34,306 nt of DNA from Nocardioides sp. (lineage in GTDB: Bacteria; Actinomycetota; Actinomycetes; Propionibacteriales; Nocardioidaceae), in the NCBI RefSeq assembly GCF_024509035.1, contig NZ_JANINT010000034.1:25232-59537 (forward strand), given 5' to 3'. Position numbers and translations under genes: made by a program. Under the pieces are notes generated by a model that worked only from the letters and a program-made list of their open reading frames with translations, had not been told where the DNA came from and did not search any database. Within the stretch, counting starts at the first letter, position 1. Each line of letters starts with the position of its first letter. Positions 7,267-14,549 of the stretch are shown in pieces.

Positions 7267-7770
7267 GTGACGACCGCCCCCGGGCCGGAGGATCCGGCCG
7301 GCTCCCGGCCCCCGGTCGACCCGGACATCGACCTGCACGTCCCGGGACAGCGGGTCGAGTGGCACCGGCACCGCAACGTGTTGCCGGCGATCGCCGCCGG
7401 CGGGATGGTGGGGGCGAGTGCGCGGTACGCCGCCGGCCGGGTGTGGCCCACGAGCGGCCACGACCTGCCCTGGACGGTCCTGGGGGTGAACGCGGTCGGG
7501 TGCCTGCTCATCGGGGCGCTCATGGTCGCGGTCGTCGAGGTCGGCGGCACCCATCCGCTGCTGCGCCCGTTCGTCGGGGTGGGGGTGTTGGGCGGGTTCA
7601 CCACCTTCTCGACGTACGCCGTCGACGTGGTCTCGCTGGTGGACGCCGGCCATCCCGGGCGGGCGCTCGCCTATGCGGCGCTCACCCTGGTGGTGGCGCT
7701 CGCCGCCGTGGCCGCGGGGGTGGCAGCCGGCCGGGTGGTCGCCGCACGACATGAGGAGCGGACCGCATGA
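7267..7770 (+). CDS. crcB: Fluoride channel subunit FluC/CrcB (first of pair)
   Basis: A 167-residue member of the FluC (CrcB) family, small four-helix proteins that form dual-topology dimers and let fluoride leave the cell. After a hydrophilic N-terminal extension of about 35 residues, unusually long for the family, come G-G-M-V-G-A-S-A-R-Y, the second helix with the conserved Asn (V-N-A-V-G-C-L-L-I-G), and the helix-3 break G-G-F-T-T-F-S-T-Y whose Phe/Thr/Ser residues line the pore and sodium site. GTG 7267 lies two bases after the parE stop, so it probably shares the parE transcript; no fluoride riboswitch fits in that gap. The stop overlaps the start of the second crcB gene (ATGA). Paired adjacent genes of this kind usually give heterodimeric channels. 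Confidence 0.92.
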   Translation: MTTAPGPEDPAGSRPPVDPDIDLHVPGQRVEWHRHRNVLPAIAAGGMVGASARYAAGRVWPTSGHDLPWTVLGVNAVGCLLIGALMVAVVEVGGTHPLLRPFVGVGVLGGFTTFSTYAVDVVSLVDAGHPGRALAYAALTLVVALAAVAAGVAAGRVVAARHEERTA

Positions 7771-8135
7771 CGTTCGTCTGGGTCTGTCTCGGGGCCGCCG
7801 TGGGGGCGCCGGGTCGCTACCTCCTCGACCGGGCCGTCCAAGCCCGCCACGACAGCGTGATGCCGTGGGGGACGATGCTGGTCAACGTGATCGGCTCGCT
7901 CGCGCTCGGGCTGCTGGTCGGGCTGTCGACCGGGAGCGACGTCCCGGACGCAGTCATGCTGACGCTGGGCACGGGGCTCTGCGGTGCACTGACGACGTAC
8001 AGCACCTTCGGCTACGAGACGTTCCGTCTGTTCGAGGACGGAGCACGCCTCTATGCCGTGCTCAACGTGTGCCTGAGCCTGGTGGCCGGGCTCGGCGCCG
8101 CGGCGCTCGGCTACGTGGTCGGGCTCGGGTTCTGA
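7767..8135 (+). CDS. crcB: Fluoride channel subunit FluC/CrcB (second of pair)
   Basis: A 122-residue FluC-family protein of the usual length, with four membrane helices. It shows the first-helix G-A-A-V-G-A-P-G-R-Y, the pore-lining Asn in helix 2 (V-N-V-I-G-S-L-A-L-G) and the helix-3 break A-L-T-T-Y-S-T-F-G-Y-E. The start ATG overlaps the previous stop by four bases (ATGA), so the two subunits should be made in equal amounts and may assemble as a heterodimer; that is known for some Gram-positive pairs and inferred here. The pair differs mainly in the N-terminal extension of the first subunit. The next gene, pta, begins 90 bases on and has its own promoter. Confidence 0.92.
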   Translation: MTFVWVCLGAAVGAPGRYLLDRAVQARHDSVMPWGTMLVNVIGSLALGLLVGLSTGSDVPDAVMLTLGTGLCGALTTYSTFGYETFRLFEDGARLYAVLNVCLSLVAGLGAAALGYVVGLGF

Positions 8136-8212
8136 CGATCCCTGGTTGAAATATGGACCTTCGGCCCCCGGATCCGGTCCGGGCGGCCCCCGTCGCCGGC
8201 CGGCCGCCCGCA

Positions 8213-8225
8213 TAGGGTCGTCCCC
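8213..8225 (+). promoter_or_regulatory. -10 hexamer, leaderless start of pta
   Basis: TAGGGT at 8213-8218 is followed by 7 bases and the GTG start at 8226; no Shine-Dalgarno sequence and no clear -35. It would drive the pta-ackA operon. A short 6-bp hairpin (8167-8172 with 8178-8183) lies upstream and might end the parE-crcB transcript. Confidence 0.6.
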
Positions 8226-10316
8226 GTGTGCACCAGCGTCTACGTGGCCTCCGTCGAGGGCTCGACCGGCAAGTCCGCGATCGCCCTGGGCGTGCTCGAC
8301 GCCTTGTCGCGGCGGGTCGAGCGGGTCGGCGTCTTCCGACCGATCGTCCGCAACGACCTGGCGACCGCGCGGGGGGAGCGGGACTACGTCCTCGACCTGC
8401 TGACGGGCCACGAGGCGGTCACCCTCGACTACGACGAGTGCACCGGCGTGACGTACGACGACGTGCACGCCGACCCGGTCGCCGCGCTCGACACGATCGT
8501 GGAGCGCTACCACCGCGTGGCCGAGCGCTGCGACGCCGTCGTGGTCGTCGGCTCGGACTACACCGACGTCGCCACCCCGACCGAGCTGTCCTACAACGCC
8601 CGGATCGCGGCCAACCTGAGCTCGCCGATCCTGCTGGTGCTCAACGGCAAGGAGCGCACGCCGATCGACCTGGTCACGCTCGCCGACATCGCGACGTCGG
8701 CGATCACGGCCAACCACGCCACGCTGTTCGCGATCGTCGCGAACCGCGTGACGCACCCCGACCCCACCGAGGTGGTCGCGGCCCTCGGCTCGGAGTCGGT
8801 GCCGGCGTACGCGCTTCCCTACGACCCGCTGCTCTCGGCGCCGTCGACGGCCGACCTGATGCCGGCCGTCGACGGGACGCTGGTCTCGGGTGATCCGACG
8901 ATGCTCGACCGCGAGGTGCTCGGCCTGCTCGTCGCGGGGATGACGATGCCCAACGTGCTCGACCGGCTCTTCGACGGAGCCGTGGTGGTCACGGCGGGCG
9001 ACCGGCCCGAGGTGGTCCTCGGCGTGCTGATGGCGCACGTGTCCGCCAACTTCCCGCAGGTGGCCGCGATCGTGCTCAACGGCGGGATCGACCTGCCGCC
9101 CCAGGTCGCGCGCCTGCTCGAGGGCATCGGGTCGACGCTGCCGATCGTGGCGACCGACCTCGCCACTCAGGAGACCTCCGCCGCGCTGAGCTCGGTGCGG
9201 GGCCGGCTCACCGCGAGCTCGTCGCGCAAGATCGCCGCCGCGCTGGCGCTGTTCGCCCAGCACGTCGACGGTGTGGGCCTGCTCGACCGCCTGGACGTCT
9301 CGCGGACCACCGCCGTCACCCCGCTGATGTTCGAGCACCAGCTCGTCGACGACGCGACCAGCCGCCCGCAGCACATCGTGCTCCCGGAGGGGGAGGAGGA
9401 GCGGGTGCTCCGCGCCGCCGACCTCCTGCTGCGCCGGGGCGTCGCCGACCTGACCCTGCTCGGCGACCCGATCCGGATCAGCGCGCTGGCTGCCGGCATC
9501 GGCGTGGACGTGTCCGCCGCGACGCTGCTGGACCCGCGGACCTCCGACCTGGCCGACGAGTTCGCCGAGGAGTACTACCAGCGCCGCAAGCACCGCGGCC
9601 TGGAGCGTGCCGACGCGCTCGCCCGGGTGCGCGACGAGTCCTACTTCGGCACCCTCATGGTCGAGCTGGGGCACGCCGACGGCATGGTGTCGGGCGCGAT
9701 CCACACGACGGCCCACACGATCCGGCCGGCCCTCGAGGTCGTCCGCACCGTGCCGGGCGTCTCGGTCGTGTCCTCGGTGTTCTTCATGTGCCTGGAGAAC
9801 CAGGTCCTCGTCTACGGCGACTGCGCGGTCAACCCCGACCCGACCGCCGAGCAGCTCGCCGACATCGCCGTCTCCTCGGCGGCCACCGCCGCGGCGTTCG
9901 GCATCGAGCCGCGGGTCGCGATGCTGTCCTACTCCACCGGCTCCTCGGGTGCCGGCAGCGACGTCGAGAAGGTCTCGGCCGCGACGGCGCTCGTGCGCGA
10001 ACGGGCGCCGGAGCTGCTCGTCGAGGGCCCGATCCAGTACGACGCGGCCATCGACCCCACGGTCGCGCGCACCAAGCTGCCGGACTCGCCGGTCGCCGGC
10101 CGGGCCACGGTCTTCGTCTTCCCCGACCTCAACACCGGCAACAACACCTACAAGGCGGTCCAGCGCTCTGCCGGGGCCGTCGCCATCGGCCCGGTCCTGC
10201 AGGGGCTGCGCAAGCCGGTCAACGACCTCTCCCGTGGCGCCACCGTGCGTGACATCGTCAACACGGTGGCGATCACCGCCATCCAGGCCCAGCAGCTGAA
10301 GGAGACCCCCGCGTGA
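8226..10316 (+). CDS. pta: Phosphate acetyltransferase
   Basis: Converts acetyl-CoA and phosphate to acetyl phosphate and CoA, the first step of the cytosolic Pta-AckA acetate pathway. The 696-residue length is that of the long Pta form. The N-terminal part is P-loop/BioD-like (S-V-E-G-S-T-G-K-S near residue 10), followed by a DRTGG-type regulatory domain. The C-terminal catalytic PTA_PTB domain begins near residue 375 (H-I-V-L-P-E-G-E-E-E-R-V-L-R-A) and contains G-H-A-D-G-M-V-S-G-A, the S-Y-S-T-G-S-S-G-A-G-S-D-V-E-K block and F-P-D-L-N-T-G-N-N-T-Y-K, all typical of active enzymes. GTG 8226 is supported by a -10 at leaderless distance. The stop overlaps the ackA start (GTGA), so the two are translationally coupled. 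Confidence 0.97.
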   Translation: MCTSVYVASVEGSTGKSAIALGVLDALSRRVERVGVFRPIVRNDLATARGERDYVLDLLTGHEAVTLDYDECTGVTYDDVHADPVAALDTIVERYHRVAERCDAVVVVGSDYTDVATPTELSYNARIAANLSSPILLVLNGKERTPIDLVTLADIATSAITANHATLFAIVANRVTHPDPTEVVAALGSESVPAYALPYDPLLSAPSTADLMPAVDGTLVSGDPTMLDREVLGLLVAGMTMPNVLDRLFDGAVVVTAGDRPEVVLGVLMAHVSANFPQVAAIVLNGGIDLPPQVARLLEGIGSTLPIVATDLATQETSAALSSVRGRLTASSSRKIAAALALFAQHVDGVGLLDRLDVSRTTAVTPLMFEHQLVDDATSRPQHIVLPEGEEERVLRAADLLLRRGVADLTLLGDPIRISALAAGIGVDVSAATLLDPRTSDLADEFAEEYYQRRKHRGLERADALARVRDESYFGTLMVELGHADGMVSGAIHTTAHTIRPALEVVRTVPGVSVVSSVFFMCLENQVLVYGDCAVNPDPTAEQLADIAVSSAATAAAFGIEPRVAMLSYSTGSSGAGSDVEKVSAATALVRERAPELLVEGPIQYDAAIDPTVARTKLPDSPVAGRATVFVFPDLNTGNNTYKAVQRSAGAVAIGPVLQGLRKPVNDLSRGATVRDIVNTVAITAIQAQQLKETPA

Positions 10317-11527
10317 GCGCGCTCGTCCTGGTCATCAACGCGGGGTCGTCCTCGCTCAAGTACAGCCTGCTCGACGCCGAGACCGGCGAGAGCCAGGCCG
10401 TCGGCCTCGCGGAGCGCATCGCGGACTCCTCCGGCGCGAGCGGCATCCTCAGCCACACCGGTCCCGACGGCGTCAAGCACCGCCAGGAGCTGGCCCTGCC
10501 CTCGCACGAGGACGCGCTGCGCGCCGCGCTCGGCGCGTTCGAGGCCCACGGACCGTCGCTGGACGACGTCGAGATCGCCGCGGTCGGCCACCGGGTCGTG
10601 CACGGCGGTGCGCGGTTCTCCGAGCCCGTGCTCGTCGACGACGCCGTCCTCGCCGCCGTCCGCGACCTCGTGCCGCTCGCTCCGCTCCACAACCCCGCGA
10701 ACCTTGAGGGCCTCGAGGTCGCCCGCCGGATCTTCGAGACGGTGCCGCACGTCGCGGTCTTCGACACCGCCTTCCACCAGACCCTGCCCGAGCGGGCCTA
10801 CACCTACGCCGTGCCGCTCGAGTGGCGCGACGAGCACCGGATCCGTCGCTACGGCTTCCACGGCACCTCGCACAAGTTCGTCTCGGGTGAGGCGGCCCGG
10901 CTGCTCGGGCGGCCCGTGGAGTCGGTGAACTCGATCGTGCTGCACCTCGGCAACGGAGCGTCGGCCACTGCGGTGGCCGGCGGCCGGTCCGTCGACACGT
11001 CGATGGGAGTCACCCCGCTGGAGGGCCTCGTGATGGGGACCCGGTCCGGTGACGTCGACCCGGCGCTGCACGCACACGTGCACCGGCAGTGGGGCTGGTC
11101 GCTGGAGCAGATCGACGACGCGCTCAACCGCGACTCGGGCGTCAAGGGCCTGCTCGGTGAGAGCGACATGCGCGCGCTCGAGCGCCGCCTGGCGGAGGGC
11201 GACCCGCGGGCCCGGCTCGCGATGGACGTCTACTGCTACCGGCTGCGCAAGTACGTCGGCGCCTACTACGCCGTGCTCGGCCGCGTCGACGCGATCGTCT
11301 TCACCGGCGGCATCGGCGAGCACGACCCCGGCGTCCGCGCCCAGGCGCTCGAGGGACTGGAGCGACTCGGCATCCGCATCGACGCCGAGGCCAACCGCGC
11401 CCAGGGCTCGGGCGCCTTCACGGTCTCGGCGCACGACAGCGAGGTCGCGGTCCTGGTGGTGCCCACCAACGAGGAGTGGGAGATCGCCCGGGAGTCGCTC
11501 GCCGTGGTGCGCGGTCAGGACGACTGA
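10313..11527 (+). CDS. ackA: Acetate kinase
   Basis: Catalyses the reversible transfer of phosphate between acetyl phosphate and ADP, giving acetate and ATP. The 404-residue protein has the ASKHA fold motifs in order: N-A-G-S-S-S-L-K-Y near the start, G-H-R-V-V-H-G-G, P-L-A-P-L-H-N-P-A-N, V-F-D-T-A-F-H, Y-G-F-H-G-T-S-H-K (catalytic His), the phosphate/adenosine block L-H-L-G-N-G-A-S-A and M-G-T-R-S-G-D-V-D-P, and F-T-G-G-I-G-E-H-D. All known catalytic positions appear intact. It starts with GTG overlapping the pta stop by four bases. With Pta it allows ATP formation from acetyl-CoA or acetate activation. It ends 16 bases from the convergent carbonic anhydrase gene, with no strong terminator hairpin between them. 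Confidence 0.97.
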   Translation: MSALVLVINAGSSSLKYSLLDAETGESQAVGLAERIADSSGASGILSHTGPDGVKHRQELALPSHEDALRAALGAFEAHGPSLDDVEIAAVGHRVVHGGARFSEPVLVDDAVLAAVRDLVPLAPLHNPANLEGLEVARRIFETVPHVAVFDTAFHQTLPERAYTYAVPLEWRDEHRIRRYGFHGTSHKFVSGEAARLLGRPVESVNSIVLHLGNGASATAVAGGRSVDTSMGVTPLEGLVMGTRSGDVDPALHAHVHRQWGWSLEQIDDALNRDSGVKGLLGESDMRALERRLAEGDPRARLAMDVYCYRLRKYVGAYYAVLGRVDAIVFTGGIGEHDPGVRAQALEGLERLGIRIDAEANRAQGSGAFTVSAHDSEVAVLVVPTNEEWEIARESLAVVRGQDD

Positions 11528-11543
11528 GCGCACCAGCCGCCGG

Positions 11544-12044
11544 TCAGTCGACGGGGTTGAGCAGCCCCGTGTCGACGTCGTAGATGAACCCGCCGACCTT
11601 GACGGAGTCGGGGATGAGCGGGTGCGAGACGACCTTGTGGATGTCGTCGGCCAGGGCCGCGTGCTGGTCGGGCACCATGCTGAAGGTCTGCCACGAGACG
11701 TCCTGGCCGGCGGAGGCGCCGACCTTCTCGCGGACCTGCTCGAGCGTCGAGGAGGCCATCGCGCAGCGGGTGTGCGGGATCACCAGGATCCGCTGGACGT
11801 TGAGCAGGTGGACACCCAGCACCAGTGCCTCGAGGGCCTGGTCGGTGACCCGGCCGCCGGGGTTGCGGAAGATCTTGGCGTCGCCCGGCTCGAGCCCGAG
11901 CATGCCGAGGGGGTCGATGCGCGAGTCCATGCAGGTCACGATGGCGACGCCCGCACGGGCGACGCCGTCGAAGCCGGCGAGCTCGAAGTGCGAGGCGAAG
12001 TCGCGGTTGGCGGCGAGCAGGTCGTCGAAGTCCGAGGTAGCCAC
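11544..12044 (-). CDS. Beta-class carbonic anhydrase
   Basis: Interconverts carbon dioxide and bicarbonate in the cytoplasm. The 166-residue protein is the short beta form resembling Mycobacterium tuberculosis Rv1284. Zinc ligands are C38, H91 and C94 (motifs T-C-M-D-S-R and H-T-R-C), and the D40/R42 dyad is intact. The region I-F-R-N-P-G-G-R-V-T (about 58-67) is the conserved beta-CA segment next to the active site. The frame is open far upstream into the transporter gene, but GTG 12044 matches family N-termini and has TACCCT seven bases before it, so the mRNA is probably leaderless. It is the last gene of the reverse parC-lprG-P55-CA row, 23 bases after the transporter stop. It may supply bicarbonate for carboxylases. 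Confidence 0.93.
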   Translation of the reverse strand: MATSDFDDLLAANRDFASHFELAGFDGVARAGVAIVTCMDSRIDPLGMLGLEPGDAKIFRNPGGRVTDQALEALVLGVHLLNVQRILVIPHTRCAMASSTLEQVREKVGASAGQDVSWQTFSMVPDQHAALADDIHKVVSHPLIPDSVKVGGFIYDVDTGLLNPVD

Positions 12045-12057
12045 GGACCGGAGGGTA
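12045..12057 (-). promoter_or_regulatory. -10 hexamer, leaderless start of carbonic anhydrase gene
   Basis: TACCCT (reverse strand, 12057-12052) lies 7 bases before GTG 12044. It occupies the 23-base gap after the P55-like gene, so the anhydrase can be transcribed independently of that gene. Confidence 0.55.
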
Positions 12058-12067
12058 ACGGACCGGT

Positions 12068-13816
12068 TCAACCGGCGGAGCGGAGCAGCTCGCTCGTCGA
12101 GACGGCCCGCGTGGCAGCGCCGCGGAACACCACGAGCGCAGCCAGTCCCGCGACGACCGCGCACACGGCCGCGCCCGCGAACACCGTGTGCTCCTGGGCG
12201 ATCCCGGCCGACTTGAGGAGGTCGGTGAACTCCGCGCACCGGGTCCGCCCGTCGCACACCTCCCGTGCCGAGGGCAGGTCGCCCTGCTCGGCGTAGTAGC
12301 GCCGCAACCCGAGCGTGGTCAGCGCGGAGATGCCCACGAGCATCCCCACCATGCGTGCGACGACCACGAACGCGCTCGCCAGGCCGTGCACGTCGTCGTC
12401 GGTGCTGGCCAGCACCGCGGCGTTCACGGGCGCCAGCGCCAGGCCGAACCCGAAGCCGCCGAGCACCAGCGGCGCGGTCGCGATCGGGTGGTCGAGCGCC
12501 TGGAGGCCCCAGGTCGCCATCCACGCGAACCCGCCGGCCGCGCAGGCCATCCCGGCGGCGGTCACCACGCCGGCGCTCACCGCTCGGGTGAGGTAGCCCC
12601 CGAGGACCGCGCCGACCGGGAGGGCGACCAGGAACCGCACCAGCACCAGCGCCGCCATCAGCTGGGAGTCGGGGTAGACGGTCGTGCGTGCGAAGAGCGG
12701 GATGTCGATGAGGGCGGCGATCAGCGCAGCCCCGACGAAGAAGCTGACGAGCATCGCTCCCCACGCCGGGCGTCGCCGCAGGGTGCCCGTCGGCACGAGG
12801 GGTGCCGGCGCGCGGCGGAGGTGGACGACGAACGCCGCGGTGGCGAACGCCGCGCCGAGGAGGTACCAGACGCCCTGGTCGGAGAACACCTGCACCTTGG
12901 GGTCGGCGGTGGCGAAGGCCAGGATCACGCCGGCCAGCGCGAGCGCGAGGAACAGCGCGCCGAGCAGGTCGGCCTCGCGCAGGGTGCGCACCCAGGCCCT
13001 CAGGTCGAGCAGCGGCCGGCGGGCGGTCAGGCTGCGGACCACGAGGAGGGCTGCCGCGCCGATGGTGACCAGGCCCAGGGGGGTCAGCCAGCGCCCGTCC
13101 CCGGCGACGGGGATGAACAGCTGCCCCCACGTCAGGTCGCGCATCAGCTGGCTGGGCTGCACGAACACCAGCGCTCCGGCCACGAGCGTCACCAGGGCGA
13201 GCAGGAGCCCGATCCAGTCCAACCTCACGTTGACCCGCCCGAAACTTTCGGGCGGGTCAACGTGGGAGAGGCGCCGGATCGCCGCGGCGAGGACCAGGCC
13301 GACCGCGACGTTGACGAGGAAGATCGCGCGCCAGTCGGCGACCGCGAGGACCAGCGCCCCGAAGAGCGGGCCGAGCACGCTGCCGAGCTCCTGGACCGCG
13401 GAGACGACGCCGAGCGGCACGCCGCGGCGCTCGGCGGGGTAGAGGTCGGCGACCAGTGCGAGCGTGGCCGGCACCAGCCCGCCGCCGCCCACGCCCTGGA
13501 GGAAGCGCCCGGCCACCATCGAGGGCATGTCGTAGGCGAGCGTCGTGACCAGCGAGCCGAGGGCGAAGATGACCAGCGCGGTCACCAGCACCGGCACCCG
13601 GCCGCGCAGGTCGGCGATCCGGCCGATGAGCGGCAGCATCGCGACGTACCCGAGCAGGAAGCCGGAGATGATCGGTGCGGCCCGCTGCAGCTGGTCGACG
13701 GGCACGCCCGCGCTCGCCATCATGTCCGGCAGCGCGAGCACGACGACGTAGGTGTCGGCGGCGGCGAAGGCGACGGCCACGGCCGCGAGGGCGAGCAGCA
13801 GTCGCGGGGAGCCCAT
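12068..13816 (-). CDS. P55-like MFS exporter (partner of LprG-like lipoprotein)
   Basis: A 582-residue, roughly 14-helix DHA2-type major facilitator. The N-terminus (A-D-T-Y-V-V-V-L-A-L-P-D) and G-R-I-A-D-L-R-G-R motif, plus the lipoprotein gene immediately upstream, match the mycobacterial Rv1410c (P55)/LprG pair that moves triacylglycerol and lipoglycan to the cell surface and affects drug sensitivity. Later motifs include G-R-F-L-Q-G-V-G-G-G-G and a periplasmic segment near the C-terminus with two Cys (R-E-V-C-D-G-R-T-R-C). Residues 185-197 in the loop after helix 6 are encoded by a 39-base palindrome that recurs elsewhere in the window, an apparent in-frame insertion. ATG 13816 is preferred over GTG 13822 because G-rich sequence lies five bases before it; it starts 10 bases after the lprG stop. 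Confidence 0.88.
   Translation of the reverse strand: MGSPRLLLALAAVAVAFAAADTYVVVLALPDMMASAGVPVDQLQRAAPIISGFLLGYVAMLPLIGRIADLRGRVPVLVTALVIFALGSLVTTLAYDMPSMVAGRFLQGVGGGGLVPATLALVADLYPAERRGVPLGVVSAVQELGSVLGPLFGALVLAVADWRAIFLVNVAVGLVLAAAIRRLSHVDPPESFGRVNVRLDWIGLLLALVTLVAGALVFVQPSQLMRDLTWGQLFIPVAGDGRWLTPLGLVTIGAAALLVVRSLTARRPLLDLRAWVRTLREADLLGALFLALALAGVILAFATADPKVQVFSDQGVWYLLGAAFATAAFVVHLRRAPAPLVPTGTLRRRPAWGAMLVSFFVGAALIAALIDIPLFARTTVYPDSQLMAALVLVRFLVALPVGAVLGGYLTRAVSAGVVTAAGMACAAGGFAWMATWGLQALDHPIATAPLVLGGFGFGLALAPVNAAVLASTDDDVHGLASAFVVVARMVGMLVGISALTTLGLRRYYAEQGDLPSAREVCDGRTRCAEFTDLLKSAGIAQEHTVFAGAAVCAVVAGLAALVVFRGAATRAVSTSELLRSAG
13226..13264. repeat. Palindromic repeat, copy 1, inside P55-like gene
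   Basis: 19-base arms (13226-13244 and 13246-13264) are perfectly complementary around one central base. Read on the gene strand it gives exactly 13 codons, H-V-D-P-P-E-S-F-G-R-V-N-V. The 38 bases 13229-13266 are identical to 27241-27278. No transposase or target duplication is evident. Confidence 0.9.
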
Positions 13817-13826
13817 CAGCACCCCG

Positions 13827-14537
13827 TCACGGCGCCGCGATGTCCTTCTCGGTGCCGTAGTCCTCGAAGGTCACGGTGTAGGTCATCGCGTCGGAGTCTT
13901 GGTAGAAGACCCCGGTCAGGGCGGCGCTGCGCAGCTCGCCCTCGTCGGTCACGGTGTACGTCGCGTCGAACTCGCCCGAGGCGGTCGGGATGATGTTCGT
14001 GACGACGTCGGAGCCGACCGTGCCGGTGTACTCGGTGAGCACCTCGCTGTTGCCCTCGCCGCCGCGGACGCTCTCACCCTGCTCGAGGTCGGTCGTCGCC
14101 GGGAGCAGGGCGGAGAACCCCGCGTCGGGGCTCATCAGCGTGGCCGGGTCGGGGGCGCCGTACTCGGCCGGGTCGATGTCCTGCCACCCGGGCGTGAACG
14201 GCAGCTGCACGTAGACCTTCCGGTCCACCGCGACGACCGGCACCTCGAAGGCCTGCCCGGAGAGCCGGACCGTGAGCTTGCCGTCGAACGCCGGCGCGTG
14301 GGTGCCGACCCCCTCGGCCGACTCGACGCCGGTGACTCCGTCGGGCAGGTCGTCGGTCGTGAGCGTGATGCTCACGCCGCTGGTGTCGTCGAGGGCCTCC
14401 TTGGCCTGCGCGAGCGCCTCCTCGGGGCTGGCGCTGGGCGCGGCCTTCGAGTCGTCGCTGCACCCGGTCGCGGTGACCGACACGACGGTGAGGGCGACGG
14501 CGAGCAGCGCGGAGGCCGCGCGGTGGCGAGGGAGCAC
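13827..14537 (-). CDS. lprG: LppX/LprAFG-family lipoprotein (LprG-like)
   Basis: A 236-residue exported lipoprotein of the LppX_LprAFG family, whose members bind acylated lipids in a hydrophobic pocket and hand them across the envelope. The start gives a signal peptide with basic H-R, a Leu/Val core and lipobox T-A-T-G-C, so Cys26 would be lipidated; the -3 position is Ala rather than Leu, a weak but usable box. A Ser/Ala-rich linker, helix (E-E-A-L-A-Q-A-K-E-A-L) and beta-rich domain follow, including the family-like Y-V-Q-L-P-F and the terminal M-T-Y-T-V-T-F-E-D-Y-G. GTG 14537 lies five bases after the parC stop and has AAGGCT six bases upstream within the parC end. The next gene is the P55-like exporter, as in mycobacteria. 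Confidence 0.85.
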   Translation of the reverse strand: MLPRHRAASALLAVALTVVSVTATGCSDDSKAAPSASPEEALAQAKEALDDTSGVSITLTTDDLPDGVTGVESAEGVGTHAPAFDGKLTVRLSGQAFEVPVVAVDRKVYVQLPFTPGWQDIDPAEYGAPDPATLMSPDAGFSALLPATTDLEQGESVRGGEGNSEVLTEYTGTVGSDVVTNIIPTASGEFDATYTVTDEGELRSAALTGVFYQDSDAMTYTVTFEDYGTEKDIAAP

Positions 14538-14549
14538 GGCGTCAGCCTT
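14538..14549 (-). promoter_or_regulatory. -10-like hexamer, leaderless start of lprG
   Basis: AAGGCT (reverse strand, 14549-14544) lies 6 bases before GTG 14537 and overlaps the last codons of parC. It would let lprG-P55 be expressed apart from parC. Confidence 0.4.

Noticed and set aside
7262..7300. Possible fluoride riboswitch before crcB
   Set aside because: Only two bases separate parE from crcB and the sequence is coding; no room for the pseudoknot aptamer.
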